DNA of 64,000 bases. It comes from Verrucomicrobiota bacterium. GTDB taxonomy: Bacteria > Verrucomicrobiota > Verrucomicrobiia > Chthoniobacterales > SZAS-18. This document shows positions 41,854-49,864 of the stretch, in pieces. A program made the position numbers and the translations under genes. The notes beneath the pieces are model-generated. The model did no database searches. It was not told the origin of the DNA and saw only the letters and a list, made by a program, of their open reading frames with translations. Location: contig JAFEGM010000062.1 in assembly GCA_018240025.1 (NCBI GenBank), forward strand, positions 11,907-75,906. Reading direction: 5' to 3'. Each line of letters begins with the position of its first letter. Within the stretch, counting starts at the first letter, position 1.

Positions 41854-43329
41854 GTGTCGAGCCTCAAAAAAGATCGCGCGGACTACTGGGCCGGCCGGGC
41901 ACCCGGCTACGGGCCGGAGGTGCCCACGACGACCGATACCGCCAAGCCCCAGGGCTGGTTCATCCGTCTGCGCAATCGGTATCCCTCGATCGTTTATCTC
42001 TTCACGCCGCGGATCTGGAACGATCCCGACCATTTCCTCCCCACCGACGTCGAGCAGGAAATCTACTTTCGTCGGCGCAAGATCAAGATCGTCCTGGTCC
42101 TGCTGCTGCTGGTGGCTGGGGCCATCTTTCTGCCGGATCGGATACGCTCGACGATGGAGGTCTACCGCGCCCGCGAGCGGGCGAAGGAGGCGCTGACGCT
42201 GTTGGAGAAAGGCGAGGCAGCGGCCGCCTGGGACAAGGCGCAGGTGGCCAAGACGATCCGCCCCCGCGAGCCGGTGGTGTTGCGCGCCCTGGCGCTCTCG
42301 GCAGGCAAGGCCGGCCGACCGGAGGAAGCCGTCGAAGCTTGGCGGACGTACGCCAGCGTGAAAGGTGAGTTTACGCCTCAGGACCGCTTGGAGCGCGCCG
42401 AGGCGCTGGCTGCCACCGGCCGCTATTCGGCCGCCCGCACGATCCTGAAAGAAGTACCAGCGGGGGCGGCCGACGGCCCGGGCGAGAGCCTCCTTTCGGC
42501 CCGCCTGAACCTTGGCTTGGGTGACAAGGACGAGGCGGCGCGCCTTCTCGGCGAGATGCTCGCCCGCCCGCAGTTGCCGTTCGGCGTCCGCCTGGAGGCC
42601 ATTCGGGTCGCGCTGGAGTCGTTGCCTCCGGAGGCGCCGGCCCGCACCGCGGCACAGACGGCGCTGGCTCGCTTCGTCGCCGAGCCCCTCGAGGCCCATG
42701 CCCCGGCGGTGGAGTATGCGGCGAAACGACTCGCGCTCGGCGAGTTGTCGCCGGAGGCCATCTCCCCGGAAACGGTGCGCGCCCGGCTCAATGCCCTGCC
42801 GCTCAATCTGGAGCGTCGCCTGCTCGCGTTCGATCTGGAAATTCAGGCCCAGCCAGGCCGGCTGGCCGACTGCGTGCAGGACGCGCAGGTGGTGTACAAC
42901 CGGCAGCCCACGCGCGAGTCGCTGGCCTTGCTGGCCAACTGGCTCCTCAAGCATCGCGAATGGGCGCGGGTCCTCACGCTGCTGCCGCCGGTGCGGGCCA
43001 AGGAATCGACCGCGCTGGCCCTAGCGCGGCTGAATGCGCTCTCCGGCAGCGGCCAACTGCGCGAAGCGAAGCTCGAGATCACCAGCCAGCGCTACCAACT
43101 CGACCCGCTCACCCAGCAGGTGCTGCTGGCCCAGATCGTCGGCGCGGCCGGCGACAAGGCCGCGGCGGACAGCCGTTGGAACAGCGCCATCAATCTGGCC
43201 GGCGACGATCGGGCCAAGCTGCGCCAGGTGGAGTCCGCCGCTCTCGCCGCCGGCTCCGAAGTGACGGCCAAGCGGGCCGCCTCGCTCGCCAGCGCCTCGG
43301 AAGCGGCACTGATGCTGGCCCAGCCCTGA
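41854..43329 (+). CDS. Second TM-anchored TPR protein
   Basis: 491 residues from a GTG start. A cytoplasmic N-terminus of about 75 residues (IWNDPDHFLPTDVEQEIYF), one TM helix (IKIVLVLLLLVAGAIFL), then TPR-like repeats (ALTLLEKGEAAAAWDKAQVA; GRPEEAVEAWRTYASVKGEF; REWARVLTLLPP). It has the same arrangement as the minus-strand protein at 37447-39669 and could be a distant paralogue. Convergent with pdxA, 9 bp apart. Confidence 0.8.
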   Translation: MSSLKKDRADYWAGRAPGYGPEVPTTTDTAKPQGWFIRLRNRYPSIVYLFTPRIWNDPDHFLPTDVEQEIYFRRRKIKIVLVLLLLVAGAIFLPDRIRSTMEVYRARERAKEALTLLEKGEAAAAWDKAQVAKTIRPREPVVLRALALSAGKAGRPEEAVEAWRTYASVKGEFTPQDRLERAEALAATGRYSAARTILKEVPAGAADGPGESLLSARLNLGLGDKDEAARLLGEMLARPQLPFGVRLEAIRVALESLPPEAPARTAAQTALARFVAEPLEAHAPAVEYAAKRLALGELSPEAISPETVRARLNALPLNLERRLLAFDLEIQAQPGRLADCVQDAQVVYNRQPTRESLALLANWLLKHREWARVLTLLPPVRAKESTALALARLNALSGSGQLREAKLEITSQRYQLDPLTQQVLLAQIVGAAGDKAAADSRWNSAINLAGDDRAKLRQVESAALAAGSEVTAKRAASLASASEAALMLAQP

Positions 43330-43338
43330 GCTGCTCCT

Positions 43339-44259
43339 TCAGAGCGTCCCCTCCGCCGCCAGGCGCTCGCGCAAGCGGACGAGCCGGGTGGCCTCGCGGA
43401 TCGCCGCCACCATGCTGGCCGGACTGGCCTCGCCCTTGCCGGCCAGCTCGAAGGCCGTGCCGTGATCCGGGCTCGTGCGCACGAAGGGGAGGCCGAGCGT
43501 GACATTGACGCCCTCTTCGAAGCCGACCGTCTTGAGGGGGATGAGTCCCTGGTCGTGATACATGCAGAGGACCGCGTCGTAGGCGCCCCGGCGGGCCTGC
43601 CAGAAAACAGTATCGGGCGCGTGCGGTCCGCTGATCTCCACGCCGCGCGGACTCCAGGCCGCGCGGAGGGTCTCGACCGCCGGACCGATCAACTCGATCT
43701 CCTCGCGCCCCATCTTGCCATCCTCCCCAGCATGCGGATTCAGCCCCGCCACCGCCACGCGGGCTCCGCGGGGCTTGCCGGCTCGTACGTGCGCCGCCAG
43801 CAGCATGCCCACCCGCACGATCTCCCGCGTGCGCAGAAACTGCAGGGCCCGCCGCAAAGGCACATGCACGGTCACCAGGGCCACCGTCAGCCCGCCGCCG
43901 GTCAGCAGCATGGCGAAATCGCGCACCCCGGCGCGGTCCGCAAAGAACTCGGTCTGGCCGGGGAAATCGAAACCGATCTCGTACATCCGTGCCTTGTGGA
44001 TCGGTCCGGTCACGACCGCCGCCGCCCGACCGTCGAGACATCGCGCGGCCGCCTCCTCCATCGCCTGCAGGGCAAAGCGGGCGCCCTCGGGCGAGGGCCG
44101 TCCTGGGGTGAAGGCGGCGCAGTCTCCGCCCACGAGTTCGTAGCGGAATTCAGGGTCGAGCGAGGCCTCGCTCAGCGCGGCGCGCGCGATCTCGGGACCG
44201 ATCCCGGCAGGGTCTCCGGGGGTCAGCAGAATCGTGCGGTCGCGGGCGGCCATGCCCAT
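43339..44259 (-). CDS. pdxA: 4-hydroxythreonine-4-phosphate dehydrogenase
   Basis: 306 residues. TPGDPAGIGPEIARAAL start, VVTGPIHKARMYE and FPGQTEFFADRAG (substrate phosphate and metal site), a His in LVTVHVPLRRAL, GLNPHAGEDGKMGREE, and MYHDQGLIPLK. Oxidises 4-phosphohydroxy-threonine in vitamin B6 synthesis. Starts MGM or, two codons later, MAARDR. No other pdx gene is adjacent. Confidence 0.93.
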   Translation of the reverse strand: MGMAARDRTILLTPGDPAGIGPEIARAALSEASLDPEFRYELVGGDCAAFTPGRPSPEGARFALQAMEEAAARCLDGRAAAVVTGPIHKARMYEIGFDFPGQTEFFADRAGVRDFAMLLTGGGLTVALVTVHVPLRRALQFLRTREIVRVGMLLAAHVRAGKPRGARVAVAGLNPHAGEDGKMGREEIELIGPAVETLRAAWSPRGVEISGPHAPDTVFWQARRGAYDAVLCMYHDQGLIPLKTVGFEEGVNVTLGLPFVRTSPDHGTAFELAGKGEASPASMVAAIREATRLVRLRERLAAEGTL

Positions 44260-44345
44260 GCATGGCGCAGGGGCTGCGAGAGCGAAAGCCCCAATCCTGT
44301 CTCAGCGGTGAGGCTCCAACACCGGCCAGGTCCCAGCCGCGACCG

Positions 44346-46475
44346 TCAGTGCGGCTTGTCGCCCACTTCGGCCAATCCGATCGCCGCAAAGCCGAAGGCG
44401 TACTCGGCCGCGACCTCCTTCAGGCGATCGAATCGACCCGAGGCGCCACCGTGGCCGGCGTCGAGATTGATCCGGCAGATGACCGCGTTCGCGTCGGTCT
44501 TGGTGGCACGCAGGCGGGCGGCATATTTGGTCGCCTCCCAATACGGCACCTGGCTGTCGTTGAGCGAGGTGAAGAGCATGACATGCGGGTAAGCCTTGGC
44601 CGCCAGATTGTCGTAGGGGCTGTAGGTCTTCATGTACTCGTACTCGGCCTTCACATTCGGATTGCCCCACTCGATGTACTCCGAGGTGGTCAGCGGCAAC
44701 GAGGCGTCGGCCATGGTGTTGAGCACGTCGACGAACGGCACCTGCAGGATGGCCGCACGCGCGAAGTCGGGTCGCAGGTTGAGCACCGCGCCGATCAGCA
44801 GCCCGCCCGCGCTGCCGCCCTGGATGACCATCTTTTCCCGCGCGCCGTATTTCTTTTCCACGAGGTAGTCGCCGGCCGCGATGAAGTCGGTGAACGTGTT
44901 CATCTTCTTCAGCATCCGTCCGTCCGCACGCCAGCGTTCGCCGAGTTCGCCGCCGCCGCGGATGTGCGCGAGGGCATAGACCACGCCGCGGTCGAGCAGC
45001 GCGAGCCGGCTGGCGGAGAAGGTCGCATCGAGCGAAATGCCGTAGGAGCCGTAGCCGTAGAGCCAGAGCGGAGCTTTGCCATCGAGCGCCACGTCCTTGC
45101 GGCGCACGACCGTGACCGGCACGCTCACGCCGTCCTTGGCCGGCGCTTCGAGTCGCTCGACCACGTACTTCGAGGGCTCGTACCCGCCCAGCACCTCGAC
45201 CTGCTTCACCACCTCGCGGGTGCGTTTGGCCAGGTCGTAGTCGATCGTCGACGGGGAGGTGATCGGCGACTGATACCGGAAGCGGAACTTCGTCGTCTTG
45301 TATTCGAGGTTTGCACCCACCTCCGCCTCGTAGCTCGGCTCCGGGAACGTGATGCGATGAGCCTCGCGCGTCTTCACATCCACCACGCGGAACTGCGGCA
45401 GACCGCCTGAGCGCTCCGAGAGCACCAGGTGGTCGGCGAAGGTCTGCAGGCCCGTGATCTTCGTGCCCTCCTCGCCCTTGATGAGCTCCTGCCAATGCTC
45501 GCGCTCCGGCTTGGCCAGCGAGGCGGTGAGCACGCGGAACTCCTTCGCACCGTCATTGGTGCGGAAGTAAAGCGTGTCGCCGCGGGCGTCGACGGTGGTC
45601 TCGATGCTCTCCCGCCGCGGCACGATGAGGCGCGGGGGCGTCTGCGGCGCCTTGGCCGGCACCACGCTGATCTCGGTCGTCCGGCTGCTGGCGCTCATCA
45701 GGATGACGAGCGCGTCGTCCGACGACCGGCTGACGCGCAGATCGAAGAGCTCGTCCTTCTCCTCGGCCAGCAGCACCGGCTCCTTCTCGCCGAGCGTGTA
45801 GCGCCAAACGCGATAGTCCCGCTTGGCCGCATTCTCCGTCGTGTAGAAGAGCGTGCGATGATCGCCCGCCCAGGTGAATCCGGCCACCTTGCCGATGGGC
45901 GTGGGGACGTCCTGCCCGTCGCTGAGGCGCTTCACCTTGAGGTCGAAATCGCGGTGTCCGTCGGAATCGACGAGGTAGGCCAGCAGTTGGTCGTCGTCGC
46001 TCACGTTCCAATCCGCCACGGCCATGAACTTCTTGCCGACGGCCATCTGGTTGACGTCGAGCAGCACCTCCTCGCGCCCGTCGCGCCCCTTCTTCCGGCA
46101 GATGATCGGGTACTGCTTCCCTTCCTCCGTGCGGGTGTAGAAGAACCAATCTCCGCGCGGCGCCGGCGCGGAGGCGTCCGTCTGCTTCAGCCGGCCCAGC
46201 ATTTCCTGGTACAGCCGTTCCTCGAACTTCTTGAACGGGCGCATGACCGCGTCGGCGTAGGCATTCTCCGCCTGCAGATGCGCCAGCACCTCCGGATTGC
46301 CCTTTTCGCGCATCCAGAAGTAGGGGTCCTCCAACTGGTCGCCGTGCAGGCCGACGATCTTCGGTTTGCGAGCGGCCTTGGGCGGCGCCGCGGCATCGGG
46401 CTGGAGTTGTCCGAAGGCGGCGGCAGCGGCGAGCAGGCTCATGACGGCGGCGAGGGCGGGTCGGGAGGGGAGCAT
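44346..46475 (-). CDS. S9 family oligopeptidase (oligopeptidase B type), exported
   Basis: 709 residues. A signal peptide MLPSRPALAAVMSLLAAAA ends near FGQ. EDPYFWMREK and the beta-propeller follow, then the catalytic domain: GYGSYGISLDATF, HIRGGGELGERW, nucleophile VIQGGSAGGLLIG, acid in TSLNDSQVPYWEA, His in DAGHGGASGR. This matches oligopeptidase B/prolyl oligopeptidases, normally cytosolic; here a signal peptide suggests the periplasm. ATG at 46475 selected because the signal starts there. Divergent from the Amuc_1099-like gene. Confidence 0.9.
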   Translation of the reverse strand: MLPSRPALAAVMSLLAAAAAFGQLQPDAAAPPKAARKPKIVGLHGDQLEDPYFWMREKGNPEVLAHLQAENAYADAVMRPFKKFEERLYQEMLGRLKQTDASAPAPRGDWFFYTRTEEGKQYPIICRKKGRDGREEVLLDVNQMAVGKKFMAVADWNVSDDDQLLAYLVDSDGHRDFDLKVKRLSDGQDVPTPIGKVAGFTWAGDHRTLFYTTENAAKRDYRVWRYTLGEKEPVLLAEEKDELFDLRVSRSSDDALVILMSASSRTTEISVVPAKAPQTPPRLIVPRRESIETTVDARGDTLYFRTNDGAKEFRVLTASLAKPEREHWQELIKGEEGTKITGLQTFADHLVLSERSGGLPQFRVVDVKTREAHRITFPEPSYEAEVGANLEYKTTKFRFRYQSPITSPSTIDYDLAKRTREVVKQVEVLGGYEPSKYVVERLEAPAKDGVSVPVTVVRRKDVALDGKAPLWLYGYGSYGISLDATFSASRLALLDRGVVYALAHIRGGGELGERWRADGRMLKKMNTFTDFIAAGDYLVEKKYGAREKMVIQGGSAGGLLIGAVLNLRPDFARAAILQVPFVDVLNTMADASLPLTTSEYIEWGNPNVKAEYEYMKTYSPYDNLAAKAYPHVMLFTSLNDSQVPYWEATKYAARLRATKTDANAVICRINLDAGHGGASGRFDRLKEVAAEYAFGFAAIGLAEVGDKPH

Positions 46476-46641
46476 GGGGAGGCAGGTAGGAAAGAGGATT
46501 TGCCGCGGTATTCCACCGCGACGGCGGACTGACGGGCAAATACGCAGGTTTCGCCCCCGACGGCTCAGCGGAACGCGATTTCGCCTCCGGGCTTGCACCG
46601 TGGGGCGGACACGCCAATCTCTCCGGTCCCCTCGCCTGCGC

Positions 46642-47634
46642 ATGGAAAGCCTCAAGGAAAACTACGAACACGCGCTCCTCGGCGCGGCCGCCCTAGCCCT
46701 GCTGGCGGTGGCTGGCTGGCTCATTCTCTCGGCCAACAGCTTCAACGAGGCCTTCGCCGACCTGCGCAATCCGCCGGCGCGCAACGACAAGATCCCCGCC
46801 TTCGACGTCGCCGCCTACACCACGGCCAAAACCAGGCTGGCGGGCAAGCAGGAATGGGAACCGCGCCGCCTGGAAGGTGGACGCGAGATCCCTCTCTTCG
46901 TTTCCGTGCCCTACATTTCGAAACTCGAGAACAAGGACGGCAAGACGGTGGAAACCCTGGTCGATCCCGCGCGCGGAACGGAAGCGCTGCATCCGCCCGT
47001 GCCCAATGCCTGGCTCCTGGCGAACAAGCTGCCGCTGCTCGATCCCCGCGTGCTGCAGGACGACCCCGACGGCGACGGCTTCACCAATCTCGACGAGTTT
47101 CTCGGCAAGACCGACCCCAACGACAAGGCCTCGCACCCGCCCTATTTGAGCAAGCTGTTCCTCAAGCGTTTCATTCAGAAGCCCTTCCGCCTGATGTTTG
47201 TCGCGCGGGTCGGCGAGACCGTGCAGATCAACATGATCGACCGCGACGCGCCCACCCAGTTCCTGAAGGTCGGCAGCCCCATCAGCGGGACGAAGTTCAA
47301 GATCGTGGACTTCAAGCCCATCGAGGAGATGGACACCGCCGTCGGCATCAAACGCGACCGCTCCGAAGTGACCCTCGAGAACACCGAGAACGGCGAGCGC
47401 ATCGTCCTGGTGAAGGAGAAGGAAGTGAATTCGCCCGACTCCCTCGCGTTGCTGAACTACGCGTGGGAAGGCCGCGACATGCAGTTGAAGAAGAACGACG
47501 AGTTCACCCTCAAGCCCGAGAACATCAAGTATCGCCTGCTCGACGTGACCCAGGCCGGCGCGACCATCGTGGACGTGGCCAAGCCCGAGGTCAAAATCAC
47601 CGTCCCCCCCATGCCCGCAGGCGCGGTGCGGTAG
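46642..47634 (+). CDS. Amuc_1099-like pilus-system-related protein
   Basis: 330 residues. One N-terminal TM helix (ALLGAAALALLAVAGWLIL) and a periplasmic part with a calcium-type loop DDPDGDGFTNLDEF followed by KTDPNDKASHPPYLSKLF, the marker by which I relate it to the Verrucomicrobia Amuc_1099 proteins. These sit with Amuc_1098 (secretin) and Amuc_1100-1102 in a pilus-like locus in Akkermansia. None of those partners is next to this gene. Family membership is from memory and not tested. Confidence 0.55.
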   Translation: MESLKENYEHALLGAAALALLAVAGWLILSANSFNEAFADLRNPPARNDKIPAFDVAAYTTAKTRLAGKQEWEPRRLEGGREIPLFVSVPYISKLENKDGKTVETLVDPARGTEALHPPVPNAWLLANKLPLLDPRVLQDDPDGDGFTNLDEFLGKTDPNDKASHPPYLSKLFLKRFIQKPFRLMFVARVGETVQINMIDRDAPTQFLKVGSPISGTKFKIVDFKPIEEMDTAVGIKRDRSEVTLENTENGERIVLVKEKEVNSPDSLALLNYAWEGRDMQLKKNDEFTLKPENIKYRLLDVTQAGATIVDVAKPEVKITVPPMPAGAVR

Positions 47635-47646
47635 TCAACCCGAGGA

Positions 47647-48237
47647 GGCTCGCGCGAAGCCGCGAAGCCGCGAAGGAGGGGGAAAAAGAGTTTAGGATTC
47701 CCCGTCTGGCGCTGGCGTTTAACTCTTCAGTTTGGGGAAGCGTGGTCTCGGTACAGCCTAAGCAGAGAGTTTTGGGTCTGAGTGTGCCGATTGACCACAC
47801 GCCGGACTCCCTGTTTGAACGTGGCAGCGCCAAAGTTGATGAGCAGGCCCAAGGGGAGATTAAGGAGTCGGAGGTAGGTGTTGACCTGTTTAAGATGCAC
47901 CGGTGCGATTTGTTCCACCGATTTTAACTCCACGACGAGTCGCGAGTTGACGAGGAGATCGACGCGGAAGGCATCTTCGATCAGGAGACCTGCCATGGTG
48001 AGAGGGACTTGCACCTGCCTCGTCACCTGCAGTCCCCGGTCAGAGAGCATTCGCTCCAACGTAAGTTCGTAAACGACCTCCAGCATACCGGGCCCGGCCT
48101 CGACATGAAGACGGAAAGCGCAGTCAACCACGATCGCAGACAGCTGTTTCTCATCCAGTTCATCAATCATAAGCTTAGATATCTCTCTTGTCGTATTTTG
48201 CAACCTTTCTTCGCGGCTTCGCGTCTTCGCGCGAGCC
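47647..48237. mobile_element. Putative minimal element: GxxExxY gene between inverted repeats
   Basis: The arms are 47647-47676 and 48208-48237 (30 nt each, inverse orientation): GGCTCG followed by CGCGAAGC, CGCGAAGC, CGCGAAGG on the left, and GGCTCG, CGCGAAGA, CGCGAAGC, CGCGAAGA on the right when reversed. They match at 28 of 30 positions. Between them is only the GxxExxY gene. GC content inside the gene is clearly below that of the neighbours. Related but gene-free arms occur at 24290-24372 and a single copy at 7616. No transposase and no obvious target-site duplication were seen by eye. Confidence 0.6.
47727..48170 (-). CDS. GxxExxY protein (PD-(D/E)XK nuclease-like)
   Basis: 147 residues. 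G28-xx-E31-xx-Y34 (GPGMLEVVYEL) names the family. The nuclease core continues with D71 in FRVDLLVNSR and E81-L-K83 in VVELKSVE, as in PD-(D/E)XK enzymes, and YLRLLNLPLGLLINFG follows. ATG at 48170 chosen because the family fold starts there; an in-frame TTG at 48203 lies 4 nt from the right inverted repeat. The tail NRHTQTQNSLLRLYRDHASP is not typical. Cellular role is unknown for the family; the repeat context suggests it acts on or moves with these repeats. Confidence 0.85.
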   Translation of the reverse strand: MIDELDEKQLSAIVVDCAFRLHVEAGPGMLEVVYELTLERMLSDRGLQVTRQVQVPLTMAGLLIEDAFRVDLLVNSRLVVELKSVEQIAPVHLKQVNTYLRLLNLPLGLLINFGAATFKQGVRRVVNRHTQTQNSLLRLYRDHASPN

Positions 48238-48322
48238 CCCTGCTTTCAATCCGGCACTGATGACACTTCTGGCGCGGAACTCGGGCTTGCTTCCCCGGCT
48301 GGCTCCCTCAGGGTTGTCGTTT

Positions 48323-49174
48323 ATGAAGAAGTCGCTGTTCGCGGTTCTCTCGGCTCTGGCCTTCGCGCTCCCGGCGGGAGCGCAGTCGAATCCTCGGGAT
48401 GTCAATTTCGCGCTCAGCGCCGATGCGCTGCGCGACAACGGGGCGCTCGCGCCTTACGAGAACCTCCTGCGGGCGCCGGCGCTGCTCGGGCTCTCCACGG
48501 TGCCGGGCGGAGCGGTCTTCGCCAACCTGCGCTCGCTGGGGCTGGGCAATTCGCTCGTCCTCATCAACGGGCGCCGCGCCTTCGGCTTCTCCAACCTGAA
48601 TGCACTGCCGCTGGCGGCGATCAGCCGGGTGGAGGTCATGAAGGACAGCCTTGGCGCCATTTACGGCGATGGCGCGGTCGGCGGCGTGCTGAACTTCGTC
48701 ACTTTCAACGGCCCGGGCGAACCGCGCTACACGGGGACTGAAATCGATCTCGTCTACGGAGTCGGCAAGCGCGGCGGCGACTTCCGCTCGGCTTCCTTCG
48801 TCACCGGCTTCGCCAACGAGAAGGTCTCCATCCTCGTTGCTGCCGGCTACTCTTCGCAGGACCGCTTCACGGTGGGCGGCTTCACCTCGCCCAAGGTCGA
48901 GCGCAGGAGCGTCTATGCCGCCTTCGAGGCGCCGGTCTCGGGCCGCGCGGCACGCATCTACGGCGACGTGCTCCAGACCAACACCCGCGTCGGCGCGGGC
49001 ACGGCCTACTCGCCGCTGGCCGGCGGATACTTCGAAAACCGCCCCTACGACGTCCGCAGCACGCGCGTCGCGGCCGGCCTGCGCGGCGACCTCGGCGGCC
49101 GCGGCAGCGTTCTGTCCGGCATCAGCTACGATATCGGCGCGGTGGTGGAGCAGTCCCGCTTCGGCCGGGATTGA
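48323..49174 (+). pseudogene. Truncated TonB-dependent receptor (signal, plug and first strands only)
   Basis: 283 residues with signal peptide MKKSLFAVLSALAFALPAGA and a plug domain (LRSLGLGNSLVLINGRRAFG, then AISRVEVMKDSLGAIYGDGA, GGVLNFVTF). Then 4-6 strands of a barrel (SFVTGFANEKVSILVAAGYS; RAARIYGDVLQTNTRVGAG) end at an in-frame stop. Full receptors in this phylum have 700-1100 residues, so most of the barrel is missing. Repeats begin immediately after. I call it a broken gene, not a functional receptor. Confidence 0.7.
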
Positions 49175-49467
49175 TCCGGCCAGTCTCTCGCGGAATTAAT
49201 CCAGGCGGCCGAGGGGTCTCGGCCGCGCAACGCTGCCCGGAGGGAAGCGCGGCGGTGGGCTGGAAATCGCAGCGATTTCTTCACCACCGAAAACGCAGAA
49301 GGCTCAAAAAGCCCCGGCGCGAGCCTGTCGAAGCCATCACTCGCAATATCCGCCCCGCCGGTCCCCTCCTGTCTCGTTGAGTCGGTGCGTCCGCTCTCGA
49401 GTCTCCGATCTCCTGTCTCCTGTCTCCGATCTCCAGTCTCCAGTCTCCAGTCTGGCGCAGCACGCCG
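49175..49467. repeat. Gene-free repeat island after the receptor fragment
   Basis: There is no protein-coding gene here. A perfect hairpin GCGGCCGAG-GGGT-CTCGGCCGC lies at 49205-49226. A CACCACCGAAAACGCAGAAGG stretch near 49280 resembles the (A)CCAC-GAAxACxCxGAAGG repeats common in this phylum. At 49401-49454 a tandem array of GTCTCCA/GTCTCCT/GATCTCC units occurs, with about eight degenerate 6-8-bp periods. The three together suggest a place where short repeats accumulate after insertion or deletion. Confidence 0.6.
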
Positions 49468-49806
49468 CTACTTCCCCTGCTGGTGCAGTGATGCGCGCTG
49501 GCGGAACGCTTCGTCGAGTTCACGCAGCTGAGTCACGATCTGGCCGCCCTTTTCGCTCACCACCTGGGTCAGACGCTTGCCGTGGTCGGGGTTGCGCTGC
49601 GTCATTTCCCCGAGGGCGAGGATGATGGCCAAAGCGTTGTTGGTCGCATGCTTGAACTCGCGGAAACGCTTGTGCAATTCCTCGAAGGTCGGGCCTTCGG
49701 CCGGATTCGAGGGCGGGGTTCCGTTCATAATGCGAATAGGTCTGACGGGCCGAAAATTCTCCAGTCCTGCGGGATCGTATTTTGGTGGCAGCGTCGGGGT
49801 GACCAT
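49468..49806 (-). CDS. Standalone DHp (HisKA)-like domain protein
   Basis: 112 residues. The C-terminal 60 form two helices with RFREFKHATNNALAIILALG resembling the H-box of histidine kinases or Hpt-like proteins (His in FKHATNN), then GKRLTQVVSEKGGQIVTQLR. No ATPase domain follows, so it could only receive a phosphate or dimerise. Start at 49806 with GGAGG 14 nt upstream. Divergent from uvrA with 58 bp between. The role is unclear. Confidence 0.55.
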   Translation of the reverse strand: MVTPTLPPKYDPAGLENFRPVRPIRIMNGTPPSNPAEGPTFEELHKRFREFKHATNNALAIILALGEMTQRNPDHGKRLTQVVSEKGGQIVTQLRELDEAFRQRASLHQQGK

Positions 49807-49864
49807 GGTTGTTTCCGCTTTGGCCTCCTGATCAAGCAATAACCGGGCCGCGCCCAAAAAATCC

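Noticed and set aside
47647-48237. Insertion sequence with transposase
   Set aside because: The only gene between the arms is a GxxExxY nuclease-like protein; no DDE, HUH or serine recombinase motif. Kept as a putative minimal element instead.
49401-49454. Possible CRISPR array from GTCTCCA units
   Set aside because: Periods are 6-8 bp and contiguous without spacers; no cas genes in the window.
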